DNA of 45,871 nucleotides, from NCBI GenBank assembly GCA_035306605.1, contig DATGNR010000067.1, one strand, 5' to 3'. Made by a program: the position numbers and the translations under genes. Every line of letters starts with the position of its first letter. Positions within the stretch are counted from its first letter, which is position 1. This stretch comes from Xanthomarina sp035306605. GTDB lineage: Bacteria > Bacteroidota > Bacteroidia > Flavobacteriales > Flavobacteriaceae. Under the pieces are notes generated by a model that made no database searches, was not told the origin of the DNA, and was given only the letters and a program-made list of their open reading frames with translations. Positions 15,934-26,100 of this stretch are shown in pieces.

Positions 15934-16647
15934 ATGAGGCAACGAATAAAAAACATTGTTGAGATAAACGACAACAAAGCTAGTAGGTTTTTTGCTATCT
16001 TTATTCAAGTACTTATTTTAATCTCTATAGTAACCTTTACCTTAGAAACTACTCCTAATTTAGAGCCGAAAACACGTTCTATCTTATTTTTCATAGAGGC
16101 TTTCTGTGTTATTGTTTTTACAGTAGAATATTTTTTACGGATTTATGTTTCAGATAAAAAGCTAAAATTTGTATTTAGCTTTTACGGTATTATAGATTTG
16201 TTGGCCATTTTACCGTTTTACTTAAGTTTTGGTGTCGATTTACGAGCATTAAGAGCCTTACGTTTTTTAAGACTTTTTAGAGTTTTTAAATTAGTTCGTT
16301 ACAATCGCGCTTTAAACCATTTTAGTAAAGCCATAAAATCTGCCAAAGAGGAAATACTACTGTTTCTTTTTATTACCTTAATCTTAATTTATTTTTCAGC
16401 AGTTGGTATTTATTATTTTGAAAATGAAGCACAGCCTGAACACTTCTCTTCTATTCTTGATAGTTTGTGGTGGTCTATTATTACCCTAACTACGGTTGGC
16501 TATGGAGATGTTTATCCCATTACGGCTGGAGGAAAAATATTTACATTCTTTATTCTATTAATCGGTTTAGGGATTGTGGCCATTCCAACAGGAATTATTT
16601 CTTCAGCGCTTACAAAATCTGTGGATCCTAAAGAAACAGAGAAATAA
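15934..16647 (+). CDS. Voltage-gated-type potassium channel (6 TM)
   Basis: 237 residues from the ATG at 15934; a TTG at 15928 directly after the obg stop is the only reason for a longer call. Six hydrophobic helices, the S4 sensor at residues 104-123 with Arg every third position (RALRALRFLRLFR), a pore loop with the K+ filter TTVGYGD (186-192), then S6. The protein ends soon after S6, so there is no cytoplasmic RCK or cNMP domain. It would sit in the inner membrane and conduct K+ in response to voltage. It begins six bases after obg and is probably co-transcribed with it, but no functional link is known. Confidence 0.9.
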   Translation: MRQRIKNIVEINDNKASRFFAIFIQVLILISIVTFTLETTPNLEPKTRSILFFIEAFCVIVFTVEYFLRIYVSDKKLKFVFSFYGIIDLLAILPFYLSFGVDLRALRALRFLRLFRVFKLVRYNRALNHFSKAIKSAKEEILLFLFITLILIYFSAVGIYYFENEAQPEHFSSILDSLWWSIITLTTVGYGDVYPITAGGKIFTFFILLIGLGIVAIPTGIISSALTKSVDPKETEK

Positions 16648-16674
16648 TTTAGACTTTTTATAAAGAGGATTTCT

Positions 16675-16682
16675 TATCTTTA
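16675..16682 (+). promoter_or_regulatory. Weak candidate -7 box for the DUF4136 lipoprotein
   Basis: TATCTTTA differs from TAnnTTTG at the last base and lies eight bases before the ATG at 16691. Low-confidence match. Confidence 0.25.
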
Positions 16683-16690
16683 AAAGAAAA

Positions 16691-17209
16691 ATGAAAAAGT
16701 TAGCCTCAATATTCTTCCTTTTTTTCTTCTCCTGTGGTGTTAGCATTAATTACGACTACGAAAAAGGCACAGATTTTTCCAAATATAAATCTTACAGTTA
16801 CTATTCTAATATGAATACAGGACTGAGCGAACTAGATGCTAAACGATTTTTTAAGGTCTTAGATTTCGAAATGGGGTCGAGAGGTTTTACACTTTTAGAA
16901 GATTCAGATTTTATCATACGTATAGAGAGTTCTACCTATCAAGAAAACCGAAGTAATTCATCAGTTGGAGTAGGTGTTGGAGGCGGTGGTGGTAATATTG
17001 GCGGCGGTATTTCAGTGGGAATTCCTATTGGCCAACCCAATATGTCTAGACAAATTAAATTTGGATTTTTCGATGCAGAGACCAATCAGTTATTTTGGCA
17101 AGCTATTTCCACTGAAACAGATGTCCCAAGAGATAATCCTCAAGATCGAGAGGACAAATTTAAGCAGATAGTCGAAAAAGTTCTTAACGGATTTCCTCCT
17201 AAGAAGTAA
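16691..17209 (+). CDS. DUF4136-type lipoprotein
   Basis: 172 residues. A signal peptide ends in the lipobox FFSC, with acylated Cys15, so the mature protein is membrane-anchored in the envelope. DFSKYKSYSYY followed by KRFFKVLDFEMGSRGF and then DFIIRI is the DUF4136 pattern. Residues ~95-120 form a Gly/Val-rich run (VGVGVGGGGGNIGGG) typical for the family, and FGFFDAETNQLFWQA precedes the C-terminal helix. Function is unknown. It stands between the K+ channel and an SDR enzyme, apparently as a single unit. Confidence 0.8.
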   Translation: MKKLASIFFLFFFSCGVSINYDYEKGTDFSKYKSYSYYSNMNTGLSELDAKRFFKVLDFEMGSRGFTLLEDSDFIIRIESSTYQENRSNSSVGVGVGGGGGNIGGGISVGIPIGQPNMSRQIKFGFFDAETNQLFWQAISTETDVPRDNPQDREDKFKQIVEKVLNGFPPKK

Positions 17210-17265
17210 TAATAACTTTATCATTTTCATAACAGTCCAAAATCTCTAAGCTGTGTTTCATTTTG

Positions 17266-17273
17266 TAACTTTG
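17266..17273 (+). promoter_or_regulatory. SDR gene promoter -7 box
   Basis: TAACTTTG is a full TAnnTTTG match, 21 bases before the ATG at 17295. Confidence 0.5.
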
Positions 17274-17294
17274 GTTTCATTTAAAAATTAGATT

Positions 17295-18020
17295 ATGGAA
17301 TCATTACAAAATAAAGTTGCGTTTATTACAGGAGGTACCAAGGGAATTGGATATGGTATTGCTTTGTCCCTTTTAAAGCAAGGAGTTCACGTTGCTATAA
17401 CAAGTAGAAGTTTGGCATCGGCTCAAGAAGCTGCTACACGCTTAAATCAGGAGTCGAAAACTTCTGCTAAAGCTCTTGGTTTAGAAGCTGATGTTAGAAA
17501 ATTAGCAAGTCAAGAAGCGGCTGTAAAACAAGTTGTTGATACGTTTGGAAAGTTGGATGTTGTAATAGCAAATGCCGGATTGGGTCATTTTGGTAATATT
17601 GAAGAATTGACTTCAGATCAATGGCATGAAACCATTGATACGAATTTAACAGGTGTTTTTAATTCCATTAAAGCTAGTATTCCTGCATTAAAAGAAACAA
17701 AGGGATATTATATAACTATTTCAAGTTTAGCTGGAACTAATTTTTTTGCAGGTGGTTCAGCTTACAACGCAAGTAAATTTGGTGTTACCGGATTTACTCA
17801 GGCCGTGATGTTAGATTTAAGGCAGTATGGAATTAAAGTAAGTACTATTATGCCAGGTTCTGTTTCGACATATTTTAATGGCAATGAGCCAGACGAGAGC
17901 GATGCATGGAAAATTCAAATTGAAGATATTGGAGAACTGGTTGTAGACTTGTTAAAAATGAATCCAAGAACTTTGCCTAGTAAAATAGAAGTTAGACCGA
18001 GCATGACTCCAAATAATTGA
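17295..18020 (+). CDS. Short-chain dehydrogenase/reductase (FabG-like)
   Basis: 241 residues, classical SDR. Cofactor motif TGGTKGIG (12-19), NAG at 93-95, catalytic Ser143/144 in TISSLAG, and YNASK with Tyr157 and Lys161. Residue pattern around ITSRS after beta-2 suggests NADP(H). The last 40 residues (DIGELVVDLLKM.PRTLPSKIEVRP) resemble 3-oxoacyl-ACP-reductase-annotated SDRs of Bacteroidota. The true substrate, an alcohol or ketone, is not readable. Single gene with its own promoter box and a shared terminator. Confidence 0.88.
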   Translation: MESLQNKVAFITGGTKGIGYGIALSLLKQGVHVAITSRSLASAQEAATRLNQESKTSAKALGLEADVRKLASQEAAVKQVVDTFGKLDVVIANAGLGHFGNIEELTSDQWHETIDTNLTGVFNSIKASIPALKETKGYYITISSLAGTNFFAGGSAYNASKFGVTGFTQAVMLDLRQYGIKVSTIMPGSVSTYFNGNEPDESDAWKIQIEDIGELVVDLLKMNPRTLPSKIEVRPSMTPNN

Positions 18021-18090
18021 TTTTTTTTGCTTTACTAATTAATACAGAAAAAATCTCTGGATTGGTGTTTTAATAAATTCTGAATTCGAA

Positions 18091-18122
18091 AAAAAGGAGG
18101 CTTTCCTGAAAGCCTCCTTTTT
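18091..18122. terminator. Bidirectional terminator between SDR and M64 peptidase genes
   Basis: A 14-bp perfect stem (18091-18104 with 18109-18122, core ggaggcttt/aaagcctcc) has a 4-base loop. It is flanked by A-runs and T-runs, so it works on both strands and serves the two converging genes. Confidence 0.9.
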
Positions 18123-18147
18123 AGTTTTATTAACTTTAAATGTTTAA

Positions 18148-19542
18148 TTAGTTTTTAACCAGTTTTTTATTAGCAATAAGCACCTTGTTCGAATAGAAAT
18201 TAACAAGGTAAACCCCAGAACTAAATGAACTGATATCAATTGTTGGATTTTCCTTATTAGAGATGTCTGTAGCCAGTATTTTTTTTCCATCTAGGCTAAC
18301 TATTTCAACAGTTAAGTTGGAACCTAAGGTGCTTTTATAAGAAAAACTTACAAGGTCTTGCGATGGATTAGGGAACATACTGATGCTTAACCTGTTTTCC
18401 TCGCTTGTAATTTCAGTGATACCTATTGTTGAAATATTTATGTTCCAAGTTACTGAGTAAGCGTGTACCGTTTCGTGATTTGTAACCCTTAGCAACGGTG
18501 TATTGTCAGTTACTACTACAGTAAGCGTATTGTTTTCTTCGTTTAAATCGGTTTCCGACAGGCTTATGTTGTCTACATTTGATGCGAAGTTATTTGAATT
18601 AAGTGTCCATGTGCTCTCTAATGTATTTGGTGAAGGAGTAATGAGAGATAAGCTAAAATCTAAAGGGAAACTTGGGTCTTCTATTAAACTGCTATTTGGT
18701 AAATAGGAATCGATTGGGGTTACTAAATCGTGTATTTTTTCAATAATTCCTTCTTTACAAACAGAACAAAAAGGGTAGCCTAAAAAACGCATTTTACAAC
18801 CTTGATGTGGTCTAAACCATGTGGCTTCGGATCCAGTTGAACCATAAGGATATATTCCAACACCATTACTACTCATCCAATTAGTCCATTTTACTAGACT
18901 AGAGTTTGTTTCTTGTGTCATGTTTATTCCTTCTTCGGCTAATAAATCTCCTGGATAGTATTCATCTTTTAAGTTTATAAGCGAATGGCCAATTTCGTGG
19001 ATTGCTATTTCACTCGAGTTATCTCCGGTTGAAGCTATTGGGAACATACCACCACTACCTCCGTAATAAGGAGAGTTAACAAGAATTAAACCTTGGTCAT
19101 AAAGTGGGAAATTATCGGCTAAAACACTTGTAATAGCCGCCGAATTTTCCGTGTACAACAATCTGTGTACATTATAGCTGTCGTAGCTAATTCCAAAATA
19201 ATTATCTACACTTAAAACAGGAACATTATTATAAGCTTCTTCGTCTGAAGCGGTTCCTGGATGGCTAGCTCCACTTTCATTTGAAGGAACTTTTATTATA
19301 TAAACATTAAAATAATTGCTGTATTCCTTAAAAGGGGATTGGCTGAACATATCTGTAACAAAGTTGTTTGCATCTATACCAAATTTGGTAAAATCACTTG
19401 TTTGGTAACCATCTCCCATGATAACTATATTAATACGATTATCATCATTGCCTGATTGTCTTATGTATTCGCCTTCAAAAACTTGGGTGTAAGAAATTTG
19501 AAATGTAATTAAAGTAAGAATTGAGAGTAATGTTTTTTTCAT
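18148..19542 (-). CDS. M64-type (IgA-peptidase-like) metallopeptidase with T9SS sorting domain
   Basis: 464 residues from the ATG at 19542; a longer frame to 19608 would overlap the lipoprotein gene and hide the signal peptide MKKTLLSILTLITFQISYTQ. Family M64 pattern: INIVIMGDGYQTSDF (~37-51), YFNVYIIKVPSNESG (~77-91) and the zinc site His182-Glu183-Ile-Gly-His186 followed by SLINLKDEY, where Asp193 or Glu194 would be the third ligand. The last ~75 residues (FPNPSQDLVSF ... GVYLVNFYSNK ... KKLVKN) are a type A T9SS domain. It should be an exported endopeptidase at or outside the cell surface. It starts four bases after the small lipoprotein gene. Confidence 0.88.
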   Translation of the reverse strand: MKKTLLSILTLITFQISYTQVFEGEYIRQSGNDDNRINIVIMGDGYQTSDFTKFGIDANNFVTDMFSQSPFKEYSNYFNVYIIKVPSNESGASHPGTASDEEAYNNVPVLSVDNYFGISYDSYNVHRLLYTENSAAITSVLADNFPLYDQGLILVNSPYYGGSGGMFPIASTGDNSSEIAIHEIGHSLINLKDEYYPGDLLAEEGINMTQETNSSLVKWTNWMSSNGVGIYPYGSTGSEATWFRPHQGCKMRFLGYPFCSVCKEGIIEKIHDLVTPIDSYLPNSSLIEDPSFPLDFSLSLITPSPNTLESTWTLNSNNFASNVDNISLSETDLNEENNTLTVVVTDNTPLLRVTNHETVHAYSVTWNINISTIGITEITSEENRLSISMFPNPSQDLVSFSYKSTLGSNLTVEIVSLDGKKILATDISNKENPTIDISSFSSGVYLVNFYSNKVLIANKKLVKN

Positions 19543-19546
19543 ATAA

Positions 19547-20014
19547 TTAAAGTTTGGTAGAAAGCAGCTTTTTTTGTTTTTCGCCTTTAGTAACCTCACG
19601 TAATTCAAGGTACTGTGTGTTTTTTATAAAAGGAGCCCTTATTATAAATTGGGAACTATCTAGTTCGATGAGACGTTTCTCTAGATTACCGGAGTCATTT
19701 ACGTATTCAACTATTCGTTTTAGAGGATTTTTAATGTTTACCACTTGTAAGACCGTTCTTTTATTGTCTAAAAATGTACATTTTAAGTCTCCTTCAGTTG
19801 TATTTAAGTCGTTATTGGAATATCCTTTAATTTTTCCATCCACAAGTTTATGATTTAGAAAGCTAACTTCTGTTTCATTGCCCTTATTTTTTTTGATTTT
19901 ATAAGTAACAAACACGATTCTATTAGGTTCTTCTTTTTCACTAGATTGTTCATTAACACTAGCACACGAATGGATTAAGAATAAAAAGATTAAAAATTTC
20001 AAAGAGTATTTCAA
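19547..20014 (-). CDS. Uncharacterised lipoprotein paired with the M64 peptidase
   Basis: 155 residues. The signal peptide ends LIHSCAS with lipobox Cys17, so the mature protein is lipidated. The rest is beta-rich and charged (IVFVTYKIKKNKGNETEVSFLNHKLVDGKIKG) with no motif I recognise. Its stop lies four bases before the peptidase ATG, so the two are co-transcribed and probably work together. A role as inhibitor, chaperone or surface partner of the peptidase is only a guess. A TAACTTTG box with upstream TTG precedes it. Confidence 0.75.
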   Translation of the reverse strand: MKYSLKFLIFLFLIHSCASVNEQSSEKEEPNRIVFVTYKIKKNKGNETEVSFLNHKLVDGKIKGYSNNDLNTTEGDLKCTFLDNKRTVLQVVNIKNPLKRIVEYVNDSGNLEKRLIELDSSQFIIRAPFIKNTQYLELREVTKGEKQKKLLSTKL

Positions 20015-20044
20015 CTTAGCTTTTCAAAATAGATTAATAGTGTA

Positions 20045-20076
20045 CAAAGTTAATAATTAAAGTGTTAAGTTAACAA
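20045..20076 (-). promoter_or_regulatory. Promoter of the lipoprotein-M64 operon
   Basis: On the minus strand TTG (20076-20074) is followed after 21 bases by TAACTTTG (20052-20045), then the ATG at 20014 after 30 bases. Both elements fit the Bacteroidota consensus. Confidence 0.55.
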
Positions 20077-20118
20077 CAAATAAATAGTTATGAAATTCTT
20101 TTTTATTTTTAAAAACTA

Positions 20119-23100
20119 TCAATCTACAGAAATTCTAACTCCTTCGCTATGACTACTGAATTCTGGTGCGTACATGCTTTGAATAGTTGTAATTCCATTG
20201 CTCATATTTCCAGCATTGCTAATACGTAAATCGTACTCAAAAACGTAAATACCTTTAGGTAAATAATCAAAAAAGAAATTAGTGGCGGCATCTTTAGTGC
20301 TTTGATAATAACCTAATCCATCTTGCCATTTGTATTGCGACAAGACATTTAAAGGTTCTAAGCCACTAGCACGCATATCTTTCATGTGTAGGAATTCCAT
20401 ATCTCGATTACTTGATAATTCAATTCGTACACGAATTATATCACCGATGTTTAGTTTAGTGTTTTCAGTTATTTCAGAAATCTCTTCACCTAGATCTGTA
20501 TTTGTTTTTAAGAAAAGTTTTTTCTTAAGAGTTAAAGGTGTTTCCGCTGAAGATATTTTATCTAAATCTTCAAAATATTGCCAGTATAAACTACCCCAAG
20601 CAATACCTTCACCTTTTTTGCTTAAACTTACATCTGCCATATCTGGCTTAATATTACTTCCAGTCCAAGAGGTTTTGTAGTATCCAGTTCCGGCCTCTAC
20701 TTTTACGTCTTCTAGACTAGTTGGTTCAATTTTGTTTCCTCCAATTACTACATCAACCATATCGGTTACTGAAAGCCAATCGCTACCTTGAAGTAATAAG
20801 GCATACACAGCTTCGGTTGTTGCTTTAGTTGTTTTCCAACTGTTTGTCTGTTTGTTTTTAAGAAGCCAAATTTTTAGGTTATCGATAGTTTCAACATCCT
20901 TTTCAATTTCTGAGAAGGCTTCTATCATTAAGGCCTGTGTTTCTATTGGAGCTTGATACCAATACCAAGATGATGTATTTTCTTTCCAATACATTCCTAA
21001 TTCGTCATTACTAATGCTGTTCTCTTTTAATGACTTTAATATTTTTGATGCTGTAGTTTTATCTTGTTGTCTATGTGAGATTAAAGCCATTAATCCTTTT
21101 GAATATAATGATTGACTAGTCCAATATTTCTGAATTTGAGATTGATAATATCGAATGATGGATTCAACTTCTTTTGATTTTTTTAAATCAGGAAAAAAGC
21201 TTCTCATGTATAAATAATGTAACTGTGTGTAGCTTAAATGGTTTAAGTTTAAATCTGCTTTCGAGTTGTATTTGGTAATGTTCTTGTATTCTTGAACAAA
21301 CTCTTGGTCCAAGTAAGCCATAGCTTTTGTAATGATTGAATTTTCGCTATTATTTGAAGTGACTTGTAGTTTGTTTAAATGACCAAAGCCTGAAATGATA
21401 TGTTGTGTGATATATCTATTAGGTTTGCCACCTTGGAACCACGCCCAGGCGCCATTACTCATTTGATTTTGTTCTAATTTGCGAATGTTTCTTTCTAATT
21501 CGCTTGTCATTTTGTTTAAATCGAAGAGCAGAGCTATTCGTTTCTTTTGTTCGGTTTCGTTTTGTGCATCACGTAACCAAGGTGTTTCTTCAATTAAAAT
21601 AGATTTTAACTCTTGATTCTTTTCTAAATTGGAAAGAAGTGCATCGGTGGAAGCCCATTGTTTAAATACCTCTTTAATTCTAGGATTTGAGTTTGCAATA
21701 TAACTAGCTAGAGAGTTTGAGTAATAACGACTGAATATTTGTTCATTACAATCGTATGGATATTCCATTAAATAAGGAAGGGCTTGAACCGCATACCATG
21801 CAGGATTTGAAGTTATTTCTAAGCTTAATTTATGATGTTTCAGTGTTGTTGAACGATTAGTCTTAAGTTTATCTAAAGTAAAGGTCCTTGTTTGGTTAGA
21901 ACGAACCCACATTGGTAGAGTTTCAGTAACCAAGATTCTATTTGATAAAACAGGAAGTGCATTTTGTTCACCATCGCTATAACTACCAGCTTTTGCAATT
22001 ATTTTGTACTGTACAGCAGCTATATTATCTGGTATAGATAAGTTCCATGACACTTCTGTATTTCCTTCTCCATCTACTGTAAATGTTTGTATGTTATTTG
22101 TGTTGTTTAAAGCCGTATCAATTGCTTTTCCATTGGTTGCGTCAAATAATTGTAAAATAGCTTGACCTGAAAGTTCGTTTTCAGTCAGGTTTGCAATTTT
22201 GGTGCTTATGGTAATTTCATCGCCTTGACGTAAAAAACGTGGCGTATTTGGTATAACCATTAAGTCTTTTTGAGTTACCGCTTCTAGACTCGTTATAGTA
22301 GATTCTAAGTTTTTGGTATGTGCTAATAACTGCAATTTCCATTTAGTTAAAGCTTCTGGTGAGGTGAAACTAAAACTTACATGCCCTTTTTCATCTGTTT
22401 GTAATTGAGGAAAGAAAAATGCTGTTTCCTGAAGGTTTGTACGAACTTTAATTTCAGAGAAATTTTCCTTCCCTTCACTTGGAGATTCTGGAGATGGAGG
22501 GTCAGGTATGGTTATAGAACTTTCTTCGTCTACAGCTATTTCAAGCATACTATCTTCAACTCGATTCATTGAATGAGCCATCCCTTCGGTTTTCGATCTT
22601 AACATTAATTCAGGATAACCGTATCCAAAATATAGTCCAAACCAATTAAGTTGATCGTAGTTAGTTTGTGGGAAGTACCTGTTATTTCTAATTCTGAAAT
22701 TTTCAGTTCTAAAATTTTCTGTAGAAAAGCTGTTTCTAGCATTTCGGTTGTAATTAGAGTAATAAACCGATGCTTGAATTGGATTAAAACTCCAATTATG
22801 AGTTCTAAATTGGTCTAAAGACATATCATACATACTAGCCAATAACTCCGCAGAAACTTGTTCTCCCTTTGGGCCTTTAATTTTGAAACTCCATGTTTCG
22901 TCTTGTCCAGGCTCTAATTTGTCTCTAAAGGTTTTGGTTTCAATTTCTAAATCGGATTTAGGATAAGGAATAGAAATGCTCTTTGTTTCGGAGCTAAAAC
23001 TATTTTGATAAGCGTAGCTATAATGAACAGCAAAGCCTCCTAAGTCTTCTTTGGAAACAGGAATTTTTAAAGTTTCCTTGTTGTTATTTAGTTTTATGAT

Positions 23101-26100
23101 ATAGGTGTTTACTATGCGTTTGTTTTTTTCAATTTCAACTGTTACAGTTAATTTTTCGGCAGCTGAACCTAAAGTGAGCTCTACAGTGTCGTTAATATCA
23201 TAATTATCTTTATTAGTGGAAATACTAAAAAGTTGCTTGTCTGCCAAGGTTTTATCAGTGTGGCTAAAAAGAACTGTTCTTGTTTGATCTTTTACTTCTT
23301 GACCAAATTTGTCCTTGCTTTCTAATTCAATAATATATTGTCCTGAATCCCATTTTTTGATATTTCCCAGTTCAAGCTCTTTGGACTTTTCTGTATTGAA
23401 AGATTTTTCAAAAACAAGCTCTCCTTTTTTCCAATTTGTAGCATTGTCTTCATTATTATAGGCTTCATAAGGAAACTTGTTTTTAAATTCAGTTTCAGAA
23501 AGAAGTTGGTACTTTGGAGCGCTCCAAGGTCTTGGGCGTAATACGAAATTAGGAGCTTGAAGCTTGTAGATTTTTATGTTTCCTTCAGCAGGAATAAATT
23601 CTCCATTCAGATTTTTAGTGTCAATATGAAGCTTGTGATCTTTTCCTAATTTATTTAATGACTCCTTGGTTGTAACTGTAGCAGTTAAAGCATGGTAGCC
23701 CACATTAACTACGGTGGTTGCCGAACGTGTTTCTCCATTTAAATCGGTAACATCTGCAATTACTTCATAATTAAATATAGGAAGGTTATCTTTGTCTACA
23801 CTAGTGTCAGGAATTGCTTTAAAGGTAATTTCAAATTCACCCTTGTCATTTGTAGTATTTTCACCGTGAATAATTTCTTGAGGTTCGCTAAAATAAGCTG
23901 GTCTGAACCAATAGTACCAGCGAGGAAATTGAACTTTTCTATGTACTCTATAAATTACTTTTGCATTGGTTATATTACTTCCAGCATAGGCCAAAGCATG
24001 ACCTTTTATGGTAACAGAATCATTAATTTTATATGAGTCGGTTATTGGATTAAATTTGGCTTCAAATTTCGGTCGCTTGTATTCTTCAACGGAAAAATAG
24101 TTGGTTGCCCGCAATGCAACATTATTTGAATTTGATTCTAGTTTAATAGAATTTTGGCCTGTTAATCCGGAGTTTGGCAATATGAATTCACCAGAAACAG
24201 ATCCAAATTCATTAGTAACCAACTTCAATCGTTTAAGCTCTTCGTTATTTACATTGTAAAGAATGGCGTTCAAAGTTGTTTTAGGTAGAACTGAGGATTT
24301 TTGGTCCTTTTCGCTGCGTAAAGCAATGCCTTTAAAATATACAATCTGTCCTGGTCTGTAAATACTTCGGTCTGTAAACACGAAACCTCTATATTGTTCT
24401 TGAACTTCTCTTGGTTCGTATTTTTTATTTAAATAGTAATATCCAAAATAAGCCTTCTCTTCGGAACAAGTTGCCTCAATGGTAATATTGGACCAATTAA
24501 AATCGCCTTTAATTAATTCAATTTCGCCTAAATAATTGGTCGTGTAGGTTTTGTTATTTTCGGTGTTTTTATAGTTTTTTATATAATGGAATTTAACCTC
24601 AAGGTTGCTTAATGGTTCACCTGTGTTTCGATTTATAAACTGATATACTTGCTTGTCGTGTCCTGTTTTTTCAACAACACCAATATTAGTAACCTGTAAT
24701 GTTGTATAGGCAAAAATATTATTCTCTAAATTGGTTTTAGCTACTATTAAATAACGCCCATTGTCTAATTTAGGTACTAGGAGTTCTGTACTGTGTTCCT
24801 GGAAGTCTAATTCATTTTTTAAATTGCTTTTCCACGAGTTATCTGCTTTTAGTTTATTAATAAAATCCAGTTTTTCTTGCGTTTTGTAGATTTCATTAAA
24901 AGATTTAAATTGTTTTTCAGAGATTGTATAAATGCTAAAATCTAGAGTATTTAAGTTCTTATAAGTCACTAAAATTTTGGAATCTTGTTGTATAGGTAAA
25001 TAGTTTTCTGCAACAATACTCAAGGACTCTTGCTGTATTTGATTTAATAGGATTTGACTTTTTTCGGCAGCTCTGCTTTTAGGGAATTCTTTAATAATAC
25101 TATCACATAATTGGGCAGCTTCTTTAATCTTCCAACGATTTTCTTCATTAATTAGTGTCCGATAATCTAAACCTTTTTGATAGTAAATAGTCGCAATTTC
25201 AAAATTGTATAATCCAGAAATTTCGTGTGATTTTACCTGCTCAATTTCCGATTTATAAGCTTGAATTAATAAATGGTCCTTATTTTGAAAGGTGGCATGT
25301 TCCTTAACAAAGTTGTAACGTAGAATATTTACATCTGCCAACGCTTCTAGGTTGTTTTCTTTTAAGTGAAATAAAATTAATTCCTGATATACTTTTAAAG
25401 CATGTAATTCTAACGAAGTTGAGTCTTGAGCTTCGATTTTTAAATTTGAAAAACTCTTGGCATCTCCTAAATAGACTTCATTATCTATTTGAAATTTATA
25501 TGCAGGTTTGGTAATGCTGTTTTCGGTAGTTTCGTAAAACGACAAAGCATTATGAGCTAATAAATCAAATAAAGTGGGTCTAAATAATTTTGAGTTTTTT
25601 TGCTCTAAAAGTATTGCGGAATACCTGCTTAAATCTTCTTTTTGTAGTAGTGCGCTGTTTTTTAGTGAATTGCTATAATGTAGCTGGATTTCATTAAAAA
25701 TAGTTTGTAAATCCCAAGTCCTAAAATCGGTTGCAATTGTTTTATCTTCTAACTTTGTTCTGTTGTAAAAGGTGTATCTGTTCTCTTGAAAGTATTGCCA
25801 ATAAATGGTTGCAAGCATATTTTCCAAAACGTTTTTTATAGGTGCTTCGTTTTTTGAAATTGCTGTTTTAAAATCATTAACAATTTTTAATTGGGCTTCT
25901 TCCTCTAAAATTAAAGCGTATTTGCTTTTAAATAAAAGGCTCTTTATTTGTTGAGGTTTATTATTTTCTTTTATGGCTAAGGCTTCAATTTGTTCTACTA
26001 CTTTTAAAGCAGATTTAGGGAAATTGTCACTATCAAGTATTTCTACTTGTTTCCATAATTTTTCGAATTGTTTGTCTTGTGCTTGCGAAAATTGAGCAAA

